DNA from: Congeria kusceri
Lineage: Eukaryota > Mollusca > Bivalvia > Myida > Dreissenidae
Direction: 5' to 3'
NCBI GenBank assembly: GCA_027627225.1
Contig: CM051026.1
Span: 5,960,415-6,024,414, forward strand
DNA length: 64,000 nucleotides
Shown here: positions 34,553-46,509 of the stretch, in pieces
Position numbering within the stretch: the first letter of the stretch is position 1
Layout of the letters: every line of letters starts with the position of its first letter
Program-made: the position numbers and the translations under genes
The notes under the pieces: model-generated
Told to the model about the DNA's origin: nothing
Database searches by the model: none
Seen by the model: the letters and a program-made list of their open reading frames with translations, nothing else

Positions 34553-34960
34553 AAAATAAAAGCGAACATTATAAGCTTTGAACAAAAAAAAAAGTACGAT
34601 ATTTATTAAATGTTTATTTTATCAAGACTGATGTCTGAATGTTTACAAGCTGCCCAATCATCTTTAACAGACGATTATTTACAGAATAATCGTTCATCAT
34701 TAAATATCAACATTAATTTACATATTGGATACTTAAATACTATATAATGTACCCGCAATGATATAGTGCTCGTGAGATTTACAATTGAGGTGAATTATCC
34801 AAGTCTATCAATGTGCTACATTACAAATTAGAAGAAAATTATAAAGACAGAATTTTAATCGAAATCATTGAATAACAAGTCAAAAATAAACATTTTAAAA
34901 AATCGTACTTTTTTTTTCTTTTTTTTTTTTGTTCAAAGCTAATAAATTTCGCTTTTATTT
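34553..34960. mobile_element. TIR element, about 70-bp imperfect ends
   Basis: Left end AAAATAAAAGCGAACATTAT, then AAGCTTTGAAC, an A-run, AGTACGAT and ATGTTTATTTT. The right end (34883-34960) is the reverse complement in the same order: AAAATAAACATTTT, ATCGTACT, T-run, GTTCAAAGCT and CGCTTTTATTTT. About 260 bases lie between, with no coding signal. Confidence 0.8.
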
Positions 34961-37030
34961 TTTCCCATCTCTTCAGAATCTTTCCGTTAAACAACAAATA
35001 AAAAAAACAACAACACAAAATCTCTGACGTAATGTGAGCCCAGTTGTATATTTGAAACCCAGTCGTTACACTTTAACAACATCCGAAGTTTACAGATGCA
35101 GTGTAGGATTTATTGTTCACTGTTTGGAAAGAAAGATATCCGATTTACAATGGTCAGAATTTATCGTAATAATGAACAAATAGTTATTTTTGCTAGCCAT
35201 AATGAACATTAAAAGTATACGGATATCCCTCTAATAAGATGAGAATGGCGCATGTACATATCGGTGGATACGTACATACAACTAATCGAACTAATTCAGA
35301 CATGGTAAAAATACTTTGCTATTTATCAAGATGTCTAACTCCTTACAGTGTCCCCTGTTACGCAGCATTGACAAAATATGTCGCAAAGCGGTGGGGATCG
35401 ATCTCAAAGGTTTTGCAAAATGGAAACAAAGTATAAATCGTATGATTGCTATTTAACCTTTATTCAGAAATAATCTTAGATGTTTGCACCGCCTATCTCC
35501 CCGCGCGAATGTTCGAACGCGCGTCGCCGCTGGTACAAATGAGGTCATTCGTTGATACTAATTCATAATGACGTCACTTTCATTGAAAAAAACTGAACGA
35601 ATGGCGTCAGAATCAAAATTACTAGTTTTGCGCAGTTTATGGGAAGTTTTACAACTGTAACTGTGTTCTTTGTTTTTAGAACAGTCTGGGCGTGTCATGT
35701 TAGAATGATATTTTGAAAACAATTAATGCTAGCTGTTTTCACGATATATTTATGCATTATTTTGACGTTGAATACACATTGATACTAAGATAAACTATAT
35801 AAGCTAATAAGTATCCCTACCGTTCGTAATTTAATTATGATAATTGCAATGCAATATCTTTTTAAGCATATTTTTGCCCAAAACGGTGTGATGTCCTTTT
35901 AAGCTTATCCTCGCCGAAAACGGAATTCCTACACATGTAATGTATCGCATATCTGGCCTCTTTACATACGTACACTTTATACTGTACATTGCTGTGCGAG
36001 GAAGTTATGTTTCATTTGCCATACATCATGTTATTGGTACACTTGTTTGTAGATAAGTGGTCAAAAGCAATACACAATTAGATTGTGTACACATGAACAT
36101 AGCATACAGAATGATGGGTGTATATCATTGACACAATATGTAAAAAACAAAACGTAATAAACACGCTGCATGGGAATGTATTCTGACGATATTTGCAAGA
36201 TTAGCAAATGTTAAAAAAACTACTCAACCTGTGCACAAGTTTAGTGTATGACTTTTATATTTGGTTGTTTGAAATACGACGTATTTAATCCTGTAAAAAA
36301 ACTAATGCACCATGTAACAGTATATACTAAGTTTGCCTCGTATAGTCATATACTGTCTAGAGATTGGTATTCCATGTACTTCGAGGCCAAGTTAGATATA
36401 CACTTTTACTATCGAATTATACACGTTCTATGGATAACTTAGTGAAATCAACTGCAGCTTTGTTGTCACAAATACAATACCATAACAAATAAACATGTTG
36501 GTTAATAAATGGCGACAATGAACTCATACATTTGGTGTCAAATAAGAGCGTTAAAATAATGAAATACGAGAACATATATTAGAATACGCCTTTCTCTGGT
36601 GCCCTGCACGTCTCTGAGTTTACTAATAATTTAGAAAGTAGTGGAAATTAATAAGATACTATCATGGATTGCAAACTCGATATGTTTTTTATTTCAAACC
36701 TATGGCAAAAATAAGTTCACATTCAACTGGAATTCAACAATTTGAATGACTCAACATAAAATTAATTACTAACAGTTCTGTGTCACAAGTATCAAGTGTT
36801 AAACGTATATTAGTGTGATTATGACATTGACTGTGTACCTTGTTCACACATTTCTCAAAACACTCGCAGAACCTCACACACACACACAACTCACAAAGAA
36901 GACAGTGCTAGGGAATCTTAAAATAAAATGTCATGACATCATGTAAAACCATTTTATGGCTTAATTCTACGATTGTTTTCATTAAGGTTGATAAGAAGCT
37001 TGATTTAACTTTATTTGTGTTATTTAACTG
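34961..37030. other. Mostly unassigned AT-rich DNA
   Basis: Apart from the GC-rich CRE patch at 35490-35640 I see no feature. Confidence 0.4.
35490..35640 (+). promoter_or_regulatory. CpG-rich patch with a perfect CRE and a following ATG
   Basis: CCCCGCGCGAATGTTCGAAC and GCGCGTCGCCGC form a CpG-rich block, followed by TGACGTCA at 35569-35576 and by ATGGCGTCAGAA about 20 bases later. It could be a promoter with a first coding exon, but the frame closes after 19 codons and only a moderate donor (GTAACT) is available. Confidence 0.3.
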
Positions 37031-37266
37031 TCAAGTATTTCTACCTATTACTTCAAAGAATTTAATAATAAGGTTATTAGTCTTTATTTGCATGTACAGT
37101 GTATTGTGATAACATCTGAGCCAGATTTGATGATCGGCTACACGTTTAAACTCCTTAGTCGGGATTGGCCGTTTCATGGAGTTTAAACGTGTATACAACC
37201 GCAATGGCTCAGAACATTTCAAAATGGAACAGATTGCCTCTTTATCATGAACATAACTAAAATCGA
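37031..37266 (-). other. Exon-like open frame with an internal perfect inverted repeat
   Basis: An acceptor-like GCCACACAG precedes 78 open codons ending in TGA, with some coding-like composition (SMKRPIPTKEFKRVADHQIW). Inside, TACACGTTTAAACTCC (37139-37154) and GGAGTTTAAACGTGTA (37178-37193) are perfect 16-bp inverted repeats with a 23-base loop. A hairpin of this sort is unusual in an exon, so the frame may be part of an unknown element. Confidence 0.25.
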
Positions 37267-37342
37267 CTGTGTGGCATTTAAATAATTGTAATAAAGTAGT
37301 GCACACTTTGTGTAGTACCATTAGTATACGATTTTTAAACAA

Positions 37343-40038
37343 CTATCAAAATAAATCAAACGACCCTGAATATTCCCGATTCTTTCATAACACAATTCAT
37401 GTCCTAGATTTCTGGATAAATTATTTGTGTTAACCAGGTATACAATTCGAATGGTTCGCTTCACACATTTCGGAAGCAATATTTCAACTATTTACATGTA
37501 CAGTTTGTAATTTACATTTCATTCCTTCCCAGTTAAAAATAATTTACGCACCCTTAAGTTGTAGGTAAACTAACTTAAAATTCCCTAATAAACATGTTTC
37601 AAAATATGTAGAGCACAAAACATAAGGAAATAATTTGTATATCGGCAGAAGAAAAACAATAAACAAAGAGTTTCAAATCTTCAATCTTGTCATCTTGTTG
37701 AGTGGTGTTTCAATCAGATACGGTGTGTCAATGGAAGGTCTACTGACAACTCTGTATTCACGAGAAAACCCTTCAAAGGTACAAAACAGGTGTATCTGTT
37801 TTGAAATCATATCGGTTGAATGCGTGGTTTAAAATAATTTAGACACACCCGCTTTTTAAATACATTTGAGAAACACCCTTTGTTTACAGGGATGTACACA
37901 TTTGGAAATTACAGATTTTGCAAGGATTGAGAACATAACAAACAACAACTGCAGGAAGTTTAAGATGTTTATCTAGGTACTTTGTATGAGTTGTTATCTC
38001 TTGTGGCATTTTTTAAATGTTAAACCTTTTGTGTATTGACATTTTTAATAATAAGAACTAATGTTTTTTGTTTTACTAGTATTCCGTTGACTGTTTTCTG
38101 TTTTTAAATCCAGCATCCGACACGAATTTTTGTTTGTTTACTTACTTGTCAATTCATGTCTGATAGTTTGCTTTTGTTATAGAACAAAACTTCAAACATA
38201 ATTATGTTCCATGTATTGTTTTTGTTTTGTGTTCCGCATAGGGGGACCTTTTTGTCGTAGTGGCCGCTTTGTTTCCCGTCCATCCGACCGAATTATTATT
38301 CAACCGTTATTACGTTTGTCCGACTGTCACGTGTATATCTACTGACATAACGAATTATCAGAAAGCATTCGGTTAAGCTGAATTTCTTTATGTTTGGGTA
38401 TTTGTTGAAGGAATATTTCAAACTGTTCAAGTATGTTGGTATAGAAAGTAAAATAAAATAGTTTATTATTTCCTAAAGCAGTCGATACTCAATAAATATA
38501 TGCACACGTTTATAGACATGGTCTTGGTCTTTTATCTAAATGCATTATAGCAAGTGGATTTTTAAATGGAATATTGTTTATGATGTGCCATTATTTAGAT
38601 CAAACCTAACGCAATGTTATAAAGGTAGCAATTAATCTGAAATTAGTATTCACGAATATAGCGCGAAAATATCACACACACATCGAAATAATTTGGGTAA
38701 TTTGGGTAAAAAAAATCATACCATACGCCGCTTCATTTACTTTTGATCAATAGTTTCCTCAAAAACGTGTTGTGCAATAATATATGATAATTATATTTCG
38801 ACGGAGAATTTTAAAAGTCAGCCAAATATATTGAATTCGCTTATCGAAATCACAATGGCAATGCTTTACACTTAAAATGGATTATAAGCACATATAACAA
38901 CTAAGCACGACTGACGTATAGAGACCGGATCAATCGAGAAGTGTGAGCAGACCGTCTTGCAAGTGTTCATTTCTAGCTTTGAAAGAATCAGTTTGTTTGT
39001 GTGTTGTTCGCCGTTTTTAACAGTATTTCATTTATATAACGGCGGTCAGTTACATGTAACCTCACACTTTTCCTGGGCAAGCTTAGTCGATCTAAGCGGT
39101 TTACCAGCACTAAGTGCACATACCTATTCCAGTAACTGACAACTGCCCTACTTAAATCAGAGGTAGGGGGAGATTGGCCGTAGAAATAATTACATGACAA
39201 TTCCCCACACAAGTTATGTGGCCATAATACCACCATTCATACAATGAACGCAGATACAATTAATTCGAGAAAAAATGGCGGCAAGTTTGGGTACATTGGC
39301 TTCCATCCGGGACAAATCTAGCGAATCGTGTTAGGTCATCCCGATACAGAAAGCATAGCGAGATAATATAATTTAGGAGAGGAGCAGCATATTCAGCTAC
39401 CTCATAAAAAAGCAGGTTTCCAAGTTAACAGCGAGGAGCATGTAAATCATGTTCTCGGCACTTTTCGTCAAGCTGTTTGTCCGTTCGTTACCATGACGCC
39501 AGGTAACCAACAGCGAATATTACATGAAGTATCCTCTTTACATCAACATTATATATTTATTAAAAATTAAACATAGTGAAACTATAGCTGCATCAGAAGT
39601 GCAGAACTCGTATTAGCAACAGATCGTTCTTTATTTAAGGTAAGTGACCCATCGACAAAATAAAACAGCAAAACACAAACACACGCAACACACACGAATG
39701 TGAAAAATGGCCTTGGAAGGATACGTTGCATACATGTAGGAATCGATAAACCCAGGGCTCATAAGGAGCCTTGAAAGTATTTAAATTTAAAGATTCTGCT
39801 AGCAAATTTAAAACTGTTTACCAACATATTATTTAGCTTCAAAAGTGATTTAGCTATTTTAATGATGTAAGAAATCGCAAAAAAAAAATAAATTTGTGAC
39901 ACTTGGAAACATATCGTCCAGATTGCCATCATTAAGCTAGGTACAACTCAAAACGGGTGTAAGACAAAACCATACTCTGTGTTTCACTGTGTCCTTTAGA
40001 TCGGTTGATAATGTTCTTTTGAAAACGTATACATAGAG
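37343..40038. other. No recognisable feature
   Basis: AT-rich. AAAAAATGGCGGCAAG at about 39272 resembles a YY1 start motif, but its frame closes after 19 codons and no donor fits. Confidence 0.4.
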
Positions 40039-40180
40039 AATACATGGTTGGTGCCGGGATGGATAAAGCTTATCCGGCGAGGCTTAGAAAATGAAACTAG
40101 AGCGAGCTTTAGCGAGCCCTATTTTTGTTTTCGGGCCGAACCGGATAAACTTTCTCCTTCACGGCACCTACCATGTATTA
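40039..40180. mobile_element. Near-palindromic foldback element
   Basis: AATACATGGTTGGTGCCGGG on the left pairs with the reverse complement of the right end GGCACCTACCATGTATTA, and the pairing continues through GGATAAA(G/C)..TTATCCGG to a GAGCGAGCTTTAGCGAGCC centre. The whole 142-base unit is almost one imperfect hairpin. Its GCGAGC centre resembles that of the palindrome at 60522-60631. Confidence 0.85.
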
Positions 40181-42014
40181 TATGTATCCTGTTTTCTACT
40201 CATTTGCATTGTAAAAGCAGTTTAATTAAAGGTTTAGCTCAAAACTATTATCTTTTATGACAAGCCTCGCTAGCATGTATGCGTATTTTCCCGACAAAAT
40301 AGTCCTCTGTTTCTTACCAGCAATCTCTAACATTTAAAATAATCAAATAAAATTTGCTGACGCCAATATATTCATGAACAAGAATTAGTATACAGTAGCC
40401 ACAATAACCCAGACATCGATTTTTGAAAGTTGCATTGCGTCACGCCTACGTCATTCGGCTGAGTTTGAAGTTTACACAGTACAAACTAGGACGCGAGTGT
40501 GTTGGAATTTTAAATAACAGCAATCGGAATACAATAGTTAGTGTTTCAGTGTTTTGGATGGATTATGTTAATAACATTTAAATAAAAATGTGTATGGAAT
40601 GTTTGACTGGAATTGAACCGGTGAGATGAATCCCATTTAAATTCCAATTTTATAGAATGTACTCGGATTGCTGGTGGAGAACATCTTGACCAAGATTTAT
40701 GAAATTTATAGATCTACTCTTCGTTCAGTTTTAATAACATCTCAACGAACATTTATATAAAGATTATTTATTTCTTGACTAAATTGTTATTTTGTTTTTG
40801 ATTGAAGAAAGTCTATTCAGAAAGAATAACCCGGTTACATCAATCGTTTTCAAATGGAATGGCAGGAAGATGTTGTTTTTCACCTTTATCGAGTATGCCA
40901 TACGTGTGCGGATTTATAACTCATTATGGAAGCTAGGATCTCTGTAAAACTAGATAACACGACGTTTTTATCGACGAAAAACTCGAGTGAATACAGATGC
41001 ATTTCAGTTTTTTATCAGTTTTTGCCACGTAATTCTGGGCAATGTTGCTATTCGGCGCGTAGGAATACACTACTAACTAGATAACCCTTGCCAATTCCTG
41101 TTGACTGGAGACAGGACAATGTGTACAGTCACCCCTTTATTAGGTCAATGTTGCAGGTAGAAACATGATACATTGTTATATTTATGCAAAAGCTATAAAA
41201 TACAAGTGATACTGGTACATGTATCGCATTAATGATTTAATTCGTGTTGAAGAGCCAACAGAAAAGTTCAAGCTTTAGTGGTTATTGAAACAAAAATGGA
41301 TAGTTGTTTTAGCTCTATTGATTGAAGTCTATCGAGCTTATACAATGGCGGTTAGTCCGTTGAGCGAACGTGCGTGTGTAAACATTTTTCTTTAAGTCAC
41401 AATTGCTATAAGTAAAAATTATGTAAACGACATCTCCTACTAAACCTTTTTGTTGCTGTTCATATCATATCAAGGAATGTTTTCTTGGGTGGTTCTCTAC
41501 ACATTTTGCTAAAATGATTTCGGTCCGATGACAAACATGGCCCCAGTGGGCGTGGTCATGTCTCCTTATATGACTATATTGAAAACTTTAAAAAATCTCC
41601 TTTATCAAACTACTTGGGCACTGATTGGATTTCAAAATAATTCCAGATAACTGTTCCGTTTGTGGTAATTTATCAAATGGTTCAAGCCACGAGTATAAAA
41701 AATTATTTTCTATGATTACGAGTAAAAAAAATTGTTAAACTGGGATTCATAACATCCTGATGTCAAAAATAATAACGTCACTTCACATGTTTGAGTCCGG
41801 CATCGTCGACGGTCTCTCCTTTACTGTAATTAATTGAAAACACGCATGAAACAGTTTATTTCACTGATATTTCTCATTTCTCTATAAATCAATGGAAATC
41901 ATAAAATACAAAAAAATATTTATTCAATTAAATCAAAATTTAATTACTCTGTAGTAGGGTGTGATATATAAATCACTCGTAGGTATAGTTATATACTTTA
42001 TTATGTAGATGGTT
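40181..42014. other. No recognisable feature
   Basis: AT-rich; nothing supported. Confidence 0.4.
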
Positions 42015-42446
42015 AATTCAAATGATTTAAATGATCCCAATGATCTAAATGATGATGGCCAGTGACCAACCCCTATAGCTTTAAGCCAAAGACCTTCTTC
42101 TTCAGAGTCAAAATAGCGAATGCACTAAGATAGACAAATCTATCACACTTATCGATTTTTGATTATAGCGTCTCACTATAAAAACATGGGACGGACATTA
42201 GTAAAACAGTGCACAAATATTCACTCACATTAACACTTTCACTCTCTAATTGGATTAGTGGGGTTAGAAAAATACCGTTTCGTTTATTGGCAAAAAACGG
42301 CAAAAGCATTGCCTTGGGCCATTTACAATTATTTAAAAGATTATGGCCAAGACATACAGACAACAATCATATATATACACAATCATATACATACATATCT
42401 CATGACTTTTTTATAATATATACATCAAATATATATATTCAGAGTT

Positions 42447-45011
42447 TCACACAGCAAGCAATGTATCACGTAAAATCATAGCATTATGACAATATTTAGC
42501 AATGTGTCTGATTTTTCGTTTAGACTTCGATGACATGAAATTAATAAACATATTTATAGACGGCCAGGAAGTATGTACTAGATATTTTTTCCTAATGTCA
42601 GTAAAAGCAGTACAACATAACAAGAAATGGTATTCAGTTTCAACAGTGTTTGTTGAACATAATCTACACACTCTATTACTTCGATCTACATTAGTATATC
42701 TGCCAGTTTCAATTTCTAAATTATGTGAGCTCAGACGTAGTCTTGTAAGGGATATTCTTGATTTTTCATGTGATACATAATCTAAATAGTCTTCATATTC
42801 AAAATTACTTTTAAATTTACAGTAGTAAAATAATTTAGGCATATTTGATATGGAATCGAACCATGTTTGTTGGAACTGGTCACGGATCCGTAGTTTCACT
42901 GTAGCAGAATTAATGTTGACATTAGGATTTTCAAATAGATCACCATTTCCCAGACTTTCAAAGTAGGATTTGCATGCTTTAAACCAGCAAAAGGCATTTA
43001 GATTCCGTTGATTTACAAGCACTCTATACATAATAGAGTCTTTATTATTCATTAATTTTACATAAAATTTAAGAGCTCTTTCTTTACACAACACTGATAA
43101 CGGATATCTGCCAGTTTCACCTAATACAACCATATTTGATGTTGATTTTTTTACACCAAGAATTGTTTTCAAAAATTTAAAATGTAAGGTATCAATTTCT
43201 TTAAAGTTATATATTCCCCATATTTCTGAACCGTACAGTAGAATAGGTAAAATCATACAATCAAATAGATATAATTTAGTCTTAACATCCATTTTGACAT
43301 TATTAAATAAACAAAGAAGACTATAGTATCCTTTCAGGGCCTGATCAGAGAGAACTTTGACGGCATATCGCATGCTACCTGTATAATATAATTTTACACC
43401 CAAGTAGCAAAAACTGTCAACAATTTCGATGATTTGTTCACTTATAATCCACTGATAATTATGGCGACTCTTACGCTTTTCAAAAATACAAACTTTAGTT
43501 TTGTTAACATTAATTTTTAAACCACAAGATGTAGAGTATTGCGATGTACTATTAAGTTGTGCTTGAAGAATTTTCGGATTAGTGGTAAACAGTGCGATGT
43601 CGTCAGCAAAAAGCAGAAGATACAATGACAACTGTTCAATATCTTTGTCCGATAGATTTACAATATCAATATAATCAGGGATATCATTAATAAAAAGTAT
43701 AAATAAAAGGGGTGAGAGTGGCTCACCTTGTTTTAGGCCAATTGATATGTCGAAAAATTCCGAAAAGCCCATGTCCGAGCTAGATCGGACACATGCTTTT
43801 ATGCTTGAATAGATTGATTTGATAATGTTTATAATCTTACAGCTCAGGCCTGATTTTACCAGTTTTATCCATAGTATATCGTGATTTACAGTATCGAAGG
43901 CCTTTTCATAATCTATAAAAGCACAGAACAATTTGTTATTAGATGCTAAAACTTTCTGGATAATTAAATGTAAGATGAAAATGCAGTCCGTTGTACTATG
44001 ATTGTCAATGAAGCCAAATTGTGAGTCATTAAATTTTTTATTATTTTCACACCATTTATTAATTCGGTTTCTAATCAATAGAGAAAACAATTTAGCTGAA
44101 ATATTTATTAAAGTTATACCCCGATAATTCGAAGGATTTTTAGTATCGCCCTTTTTGTGAATAGGGACAATAATACCCTTGGCCCATGCGTCAGGATAGC
44201 TACCATTAGTAAAAATGTATTTAAATATAACCACAAGATAAGGTGCAATAAAATGTTTTGCATCTATAATAAAGTCACAAACATTTCCATCAAGATCGCC
44301 ACTTTTATTTTTCTTGAGAGATAGTATTGTTTTTCCCACTTCATCGACCGTAAAATCCATATCCAATTCATCGATATTTACATCAAACTCATTAACATTT
44401 TCAGTATTGAAACCCGAAATTTCAATCGAATTAGAAATATTTTTAAAATGGTTCACGAAGTCTTGTAAAGACACATCCGATGAAATCTCATTAGTTTTGT
44501 TAGTACATTTTCTAATGTGTTTCCAGAAATTATTTGGGTTTTGTTGACACAAATTAGATAATTTATGTTTTTCTTTATTGTTATAATTATATTTAGCATA
44601 ACGTTTTTGTTTAGCATATTCACTTCTTTGCTGTAAGAAATAAATTCTATTGTTTTCCTGAGGGTTGTGTTTAAAAGTTCGTTTCGCATGCAAAAAGGAA
44701 TTTTTGTATGATTTACATGTCTCGTTAAACCATGGAGATTTTTTTGTTTTAGCTTGTTTAGTACTTTTTAACACTTTGCCATGTATTGAAAATGATATAT
44801 CAAAGACCAACTTCGACAATGATTCAATACAAGCATTAATATCAATTTGACCTGAAAGTAAGTTGTTTTGAATGCAATCAAATACACATCTGTTATTTTC
44901 TAAAATATCGGAAAACGAATCCGGATTTTGAGGACCCCATATGATCTTTTCAATATATTTATTATCGGTTATATCAGAAGTACGGACATCTAAATTCAGT
45001 TCAAATTCCAT
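42447..45011 (-). CDS. LINE reverse transcriptase, main frame
   Basis: 854 codons as an open frame. After the tail end of the endonuclease (FSDHCP just upstream, in the same frame) come the fingers block GIIVPIHKKGDT..SNYRGITLIN, the catalytic Asp block FCAFIDYEKAFDTVNH, the GLKQGEPLSPLLFILFINDI block, the palm motif LLLFADDIALF with both Asp present, GLKINVNKTKVCIF, and YLGVKLY. Near the C terminus CRLCSTNTVETEYHFLLCC provides a CxxC...HxxxC zinc-knuckle-like motif typical of many LINE proteins. No stops interrupt it, so the insertion is young. It acts in target-primed reverse transcription. Confidence 0.93.
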   Translation of the reverse strand: MEFELNLDVRTSDITDNKYIEKIIWGPQNPDSFSDILENNRCVFDCIQNNLLSGQIDINACIESLSKLVFDISFSIHGKVLKSTKQAKTKKSPWFNETCKSYKNSFLHAKRTFKHNPQENNRIYFLQQRSEYAKQKRYAKYNYNNKEKHKLSNLCQQNPNNFWKHIRKCTNKTNEISSDVSLQDFVNHFKNISNSIEISGFNTENVNEFDVNIDELDMDFTVDEVGKTILSLKKNKSGDLDGNVCDFIIDAKHFIAPYLVVIFKYIFTNGSYPDAWAKGIIVPIHKKGDTKNPSNYRGITLINISAKLFSLLIRNRINKWCENNKKFNDSQFGFIDNHSTTDCIFILHLIIQKVLASNNKLFCAFIDYEKAFDTVNHDILWIKLVKSGLSCKIINIIKSIYSSIKACVRSSSDMGFSEFFDISIGLKQGEPLSPLLFILFINDIPDYIDIVNLSDKDIEQLSLYLLLFADDIALFTTNPKILQAQLNSTSQYSTSCGLKINVNKTKVCIFEKRKSRHNYQWIISEQIIEIVDSFCYLGVKLYYTGSMRYAVKVLSDQALKGYYSLLCLFNNVKMDVKTKLYLFDCMILPILLYGSEIWGIYNFKEIDTLHFKFLKTILGVKKSTSNMVVLGETGRYPLSVLCKERALKFYVKLMNNKDSIMYRVLVNQRNLNAFCWFKACKSYFESLGNGDLFENPNVNINSATVKLRIRDQFQQTWFDSISNMPKLFYYCKFKSNFEYEDYLDYVSHEKSRISLTRLRLSSHNLEIETGRYTNVDRSNRVCRLCSTNTVETEYHFLLCCTAFTDIRKKYLVHTSWPSINMFINFMSSKSKRKIRHIAKYCHNAMILRDTLLAV

Positions 45012-45066
45012 GGGACAGTGATCAGAAAATTCAGTTAAGTCGTGAACGACAAATGAGCTGATTTTG

Positions 45067-45807
45067 TTAAATATTCTTGCATTTTGTAATTACATAATCA
45101 ACGACACTTGAGCCATTGCCAGTAGGATTATGATACGTGTAATTCCCATTATCTAGTCTACCATTAACAATACATATTGAATTCTCTTTGCAACACTGTA
45201 GTAACTTATTACCAAAACCGTTAACAATGTTATCGCAGCTGGCACGAGCTGGTAATTCGAAAGATGCATCAAACTCAGGGAGATCAATATATCGACCTAA
45301 ATTACTATCTTCAATTACATCTGATTTAAGGCCAACCCTACTATTTAAATCCCCTACTAAGACAATATCGCCGACAGTGCAGTATTTTCTGACATCAGAA
45401 TTGATTTGTTCAAAAAAATCACAGTTAAATAAAGTTGAGGAAACACTTATATAAACAGTGGAGTCTTCTGGTGGGATATAGCTACAACAAAAGAATATAT
45501 CCCGTTCTGTTCCTATAAACGAATGATGTAACTTAAACCATAATAATCCATTGGGGTTAATATCTACAATACTTATATGATTTTTGAGAAAACGTTTGTA
45601 GTAAACAATAATTCCACCACTGTAGCGTTTAGTTTTTTTATTTGTTTCAGGTCTCGGGCAATGGAAATTATCAAAATTATTAATTTTAAGGTTTGACCTG
45701 TTATTACTCCATGTTTCACAAAATATTAAAATGTCAAAGCCAGATATAAAATTAAGGAATTCAGAGTCCGTTAGTTTATTAAGCAAGCCCTGCACATTCC
45801 ACTCCAA
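45067..45807 (-). CDS. LINE endonuclease domain, frame-shifted from the RT
   Basis: 246 codons covering most of an APE-type endonuclease: WNVQGLL, LIFCETW (metal-binding Glu), GGIIVYYK, SYIPPE, GDLNSR, and VDYVITK just before the premature stop TAA. The remaining SDH block is found in the RT frame. The two frames meet at an A-run (T-run on the plus strand near 45082-45085), and a single-base length change there accounts for the split. The N terminus is cut: an in-frame TAG lies 24 bases upstream of the first listed codon. Confidence 0.9.
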   Translation of the reverse strand: MEWNVQGLLNKLTDSEFLNFISGFDILIFCETWSNNRSNLKINNFDNFHCPRPETNKKTKRYSGGIIVYYKRFLKNHISIVDINPNGLLWFKLHHSFIGTERDIFFCCSYIPPEDSTVYISVSSTLFNCDFFEQINSDVRKYCTVGDIVLVGDLNSRVGLKSDVIEDSNLGRYIDLPEFDASFELPARASCDNIVNGFGNKLLQCCKENSICIVNGRLDNGNYTYHNPTGNGSSVVDYVITKCKNI

Positions 45808-45887
45808 GATATGTAGCCGTTTCCGCTACCAATAAGACTAGTAGTGAATACCCTGTTACAACTCAATGGTTTGAAGTTCAACAGAGC

Positions 45888-46052
45888 ATCATAATTGTAA
45901 CTTTCTGAGGCACGATGACATTAAGTGAATACAAGTCTCAGCTTAATCGCTTCTTGTCGACAATATTTCAAGACCTAGCATCATATAGTGTAAATCACAG
46001 ATCATCGTCGTGCATCTCAGGAAGAAGCCGTAATACGTAGTGTAAATGGCCA
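45888..46052 (+). repeat. Dispersed repeat CTTTCTGAGGCAC family, copy 2
   Basis: Aligns with 20636-20796 over its length. It starts about 60 bases beyond the truncated 5' end of the LINE. Confidence 0.8.
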
Positions 46053-46509
46053 AATACTCATTATACTACAACCGTCGACCAAATTATTGCAAATATCGTT
46101 GTTAGTACTATCATGAAAAGAACTCTCTATTGTTTCCGCATTTTAACAATCAAAATGTGTCTTTAGAAATTAAATTGTTTTGCATCATGTGTGCCAATTG
46201 TCTTAAAATTAAGAATACAAAACCGAAACAATACCACAATATAGCCGATTGTATTTGGTTGCCTGCTTGCGCTCATGATTACTGCGATTAAAAACTGAAA
46301 GCTTTAAAGACAAATGTCATTCTATTGTTAAAAACACTGTGTTGATTTACTCATGTTTCATGTTGTCCATGAATAACTGTACTTCTAACGGTAATATTAA
46401 CTGTCATTAAATTGACAAGTTATTTTAAAGGCCGTCTATGAAATATGTTGTACATTATTAGAAGTTTACAATATATAATAAATTCAACAATTTGCGAACT
46501 AAAATTCAC

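Larger units (their letters stand above)
42015..45826 (-). mobile_element. Non-LTR retrotransposon (LINE), nearly full coding part
   Basis: The minus strand codes an AP-type endonuclease followed by reverse transcriptase and a C-terminal zinc-binding motif. The 3' end is probably the short tandem tail of ATCATTT-type units at 42015-42060 (plus strand AATGATTTAAATGATC), a tail type seen in RTE-like elements. Upstream of the endonuclease a stop (TAG) and unrelated sequence begin at about 45826, so the 5' UTR and any ORF1 are missing, as in ordinary 5' truncation. The clade cannot be fixed by eye. Confidence 0.9.

Noticed and set aside
39272..39335. First coding exon with ATGGCGGC start
   Set aside because: The frame closes after 19 codons and no donor lies within it.
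44314..44850. Open frames antisense to the LINE RT
   Set aside because: Shadows of the RT frame.
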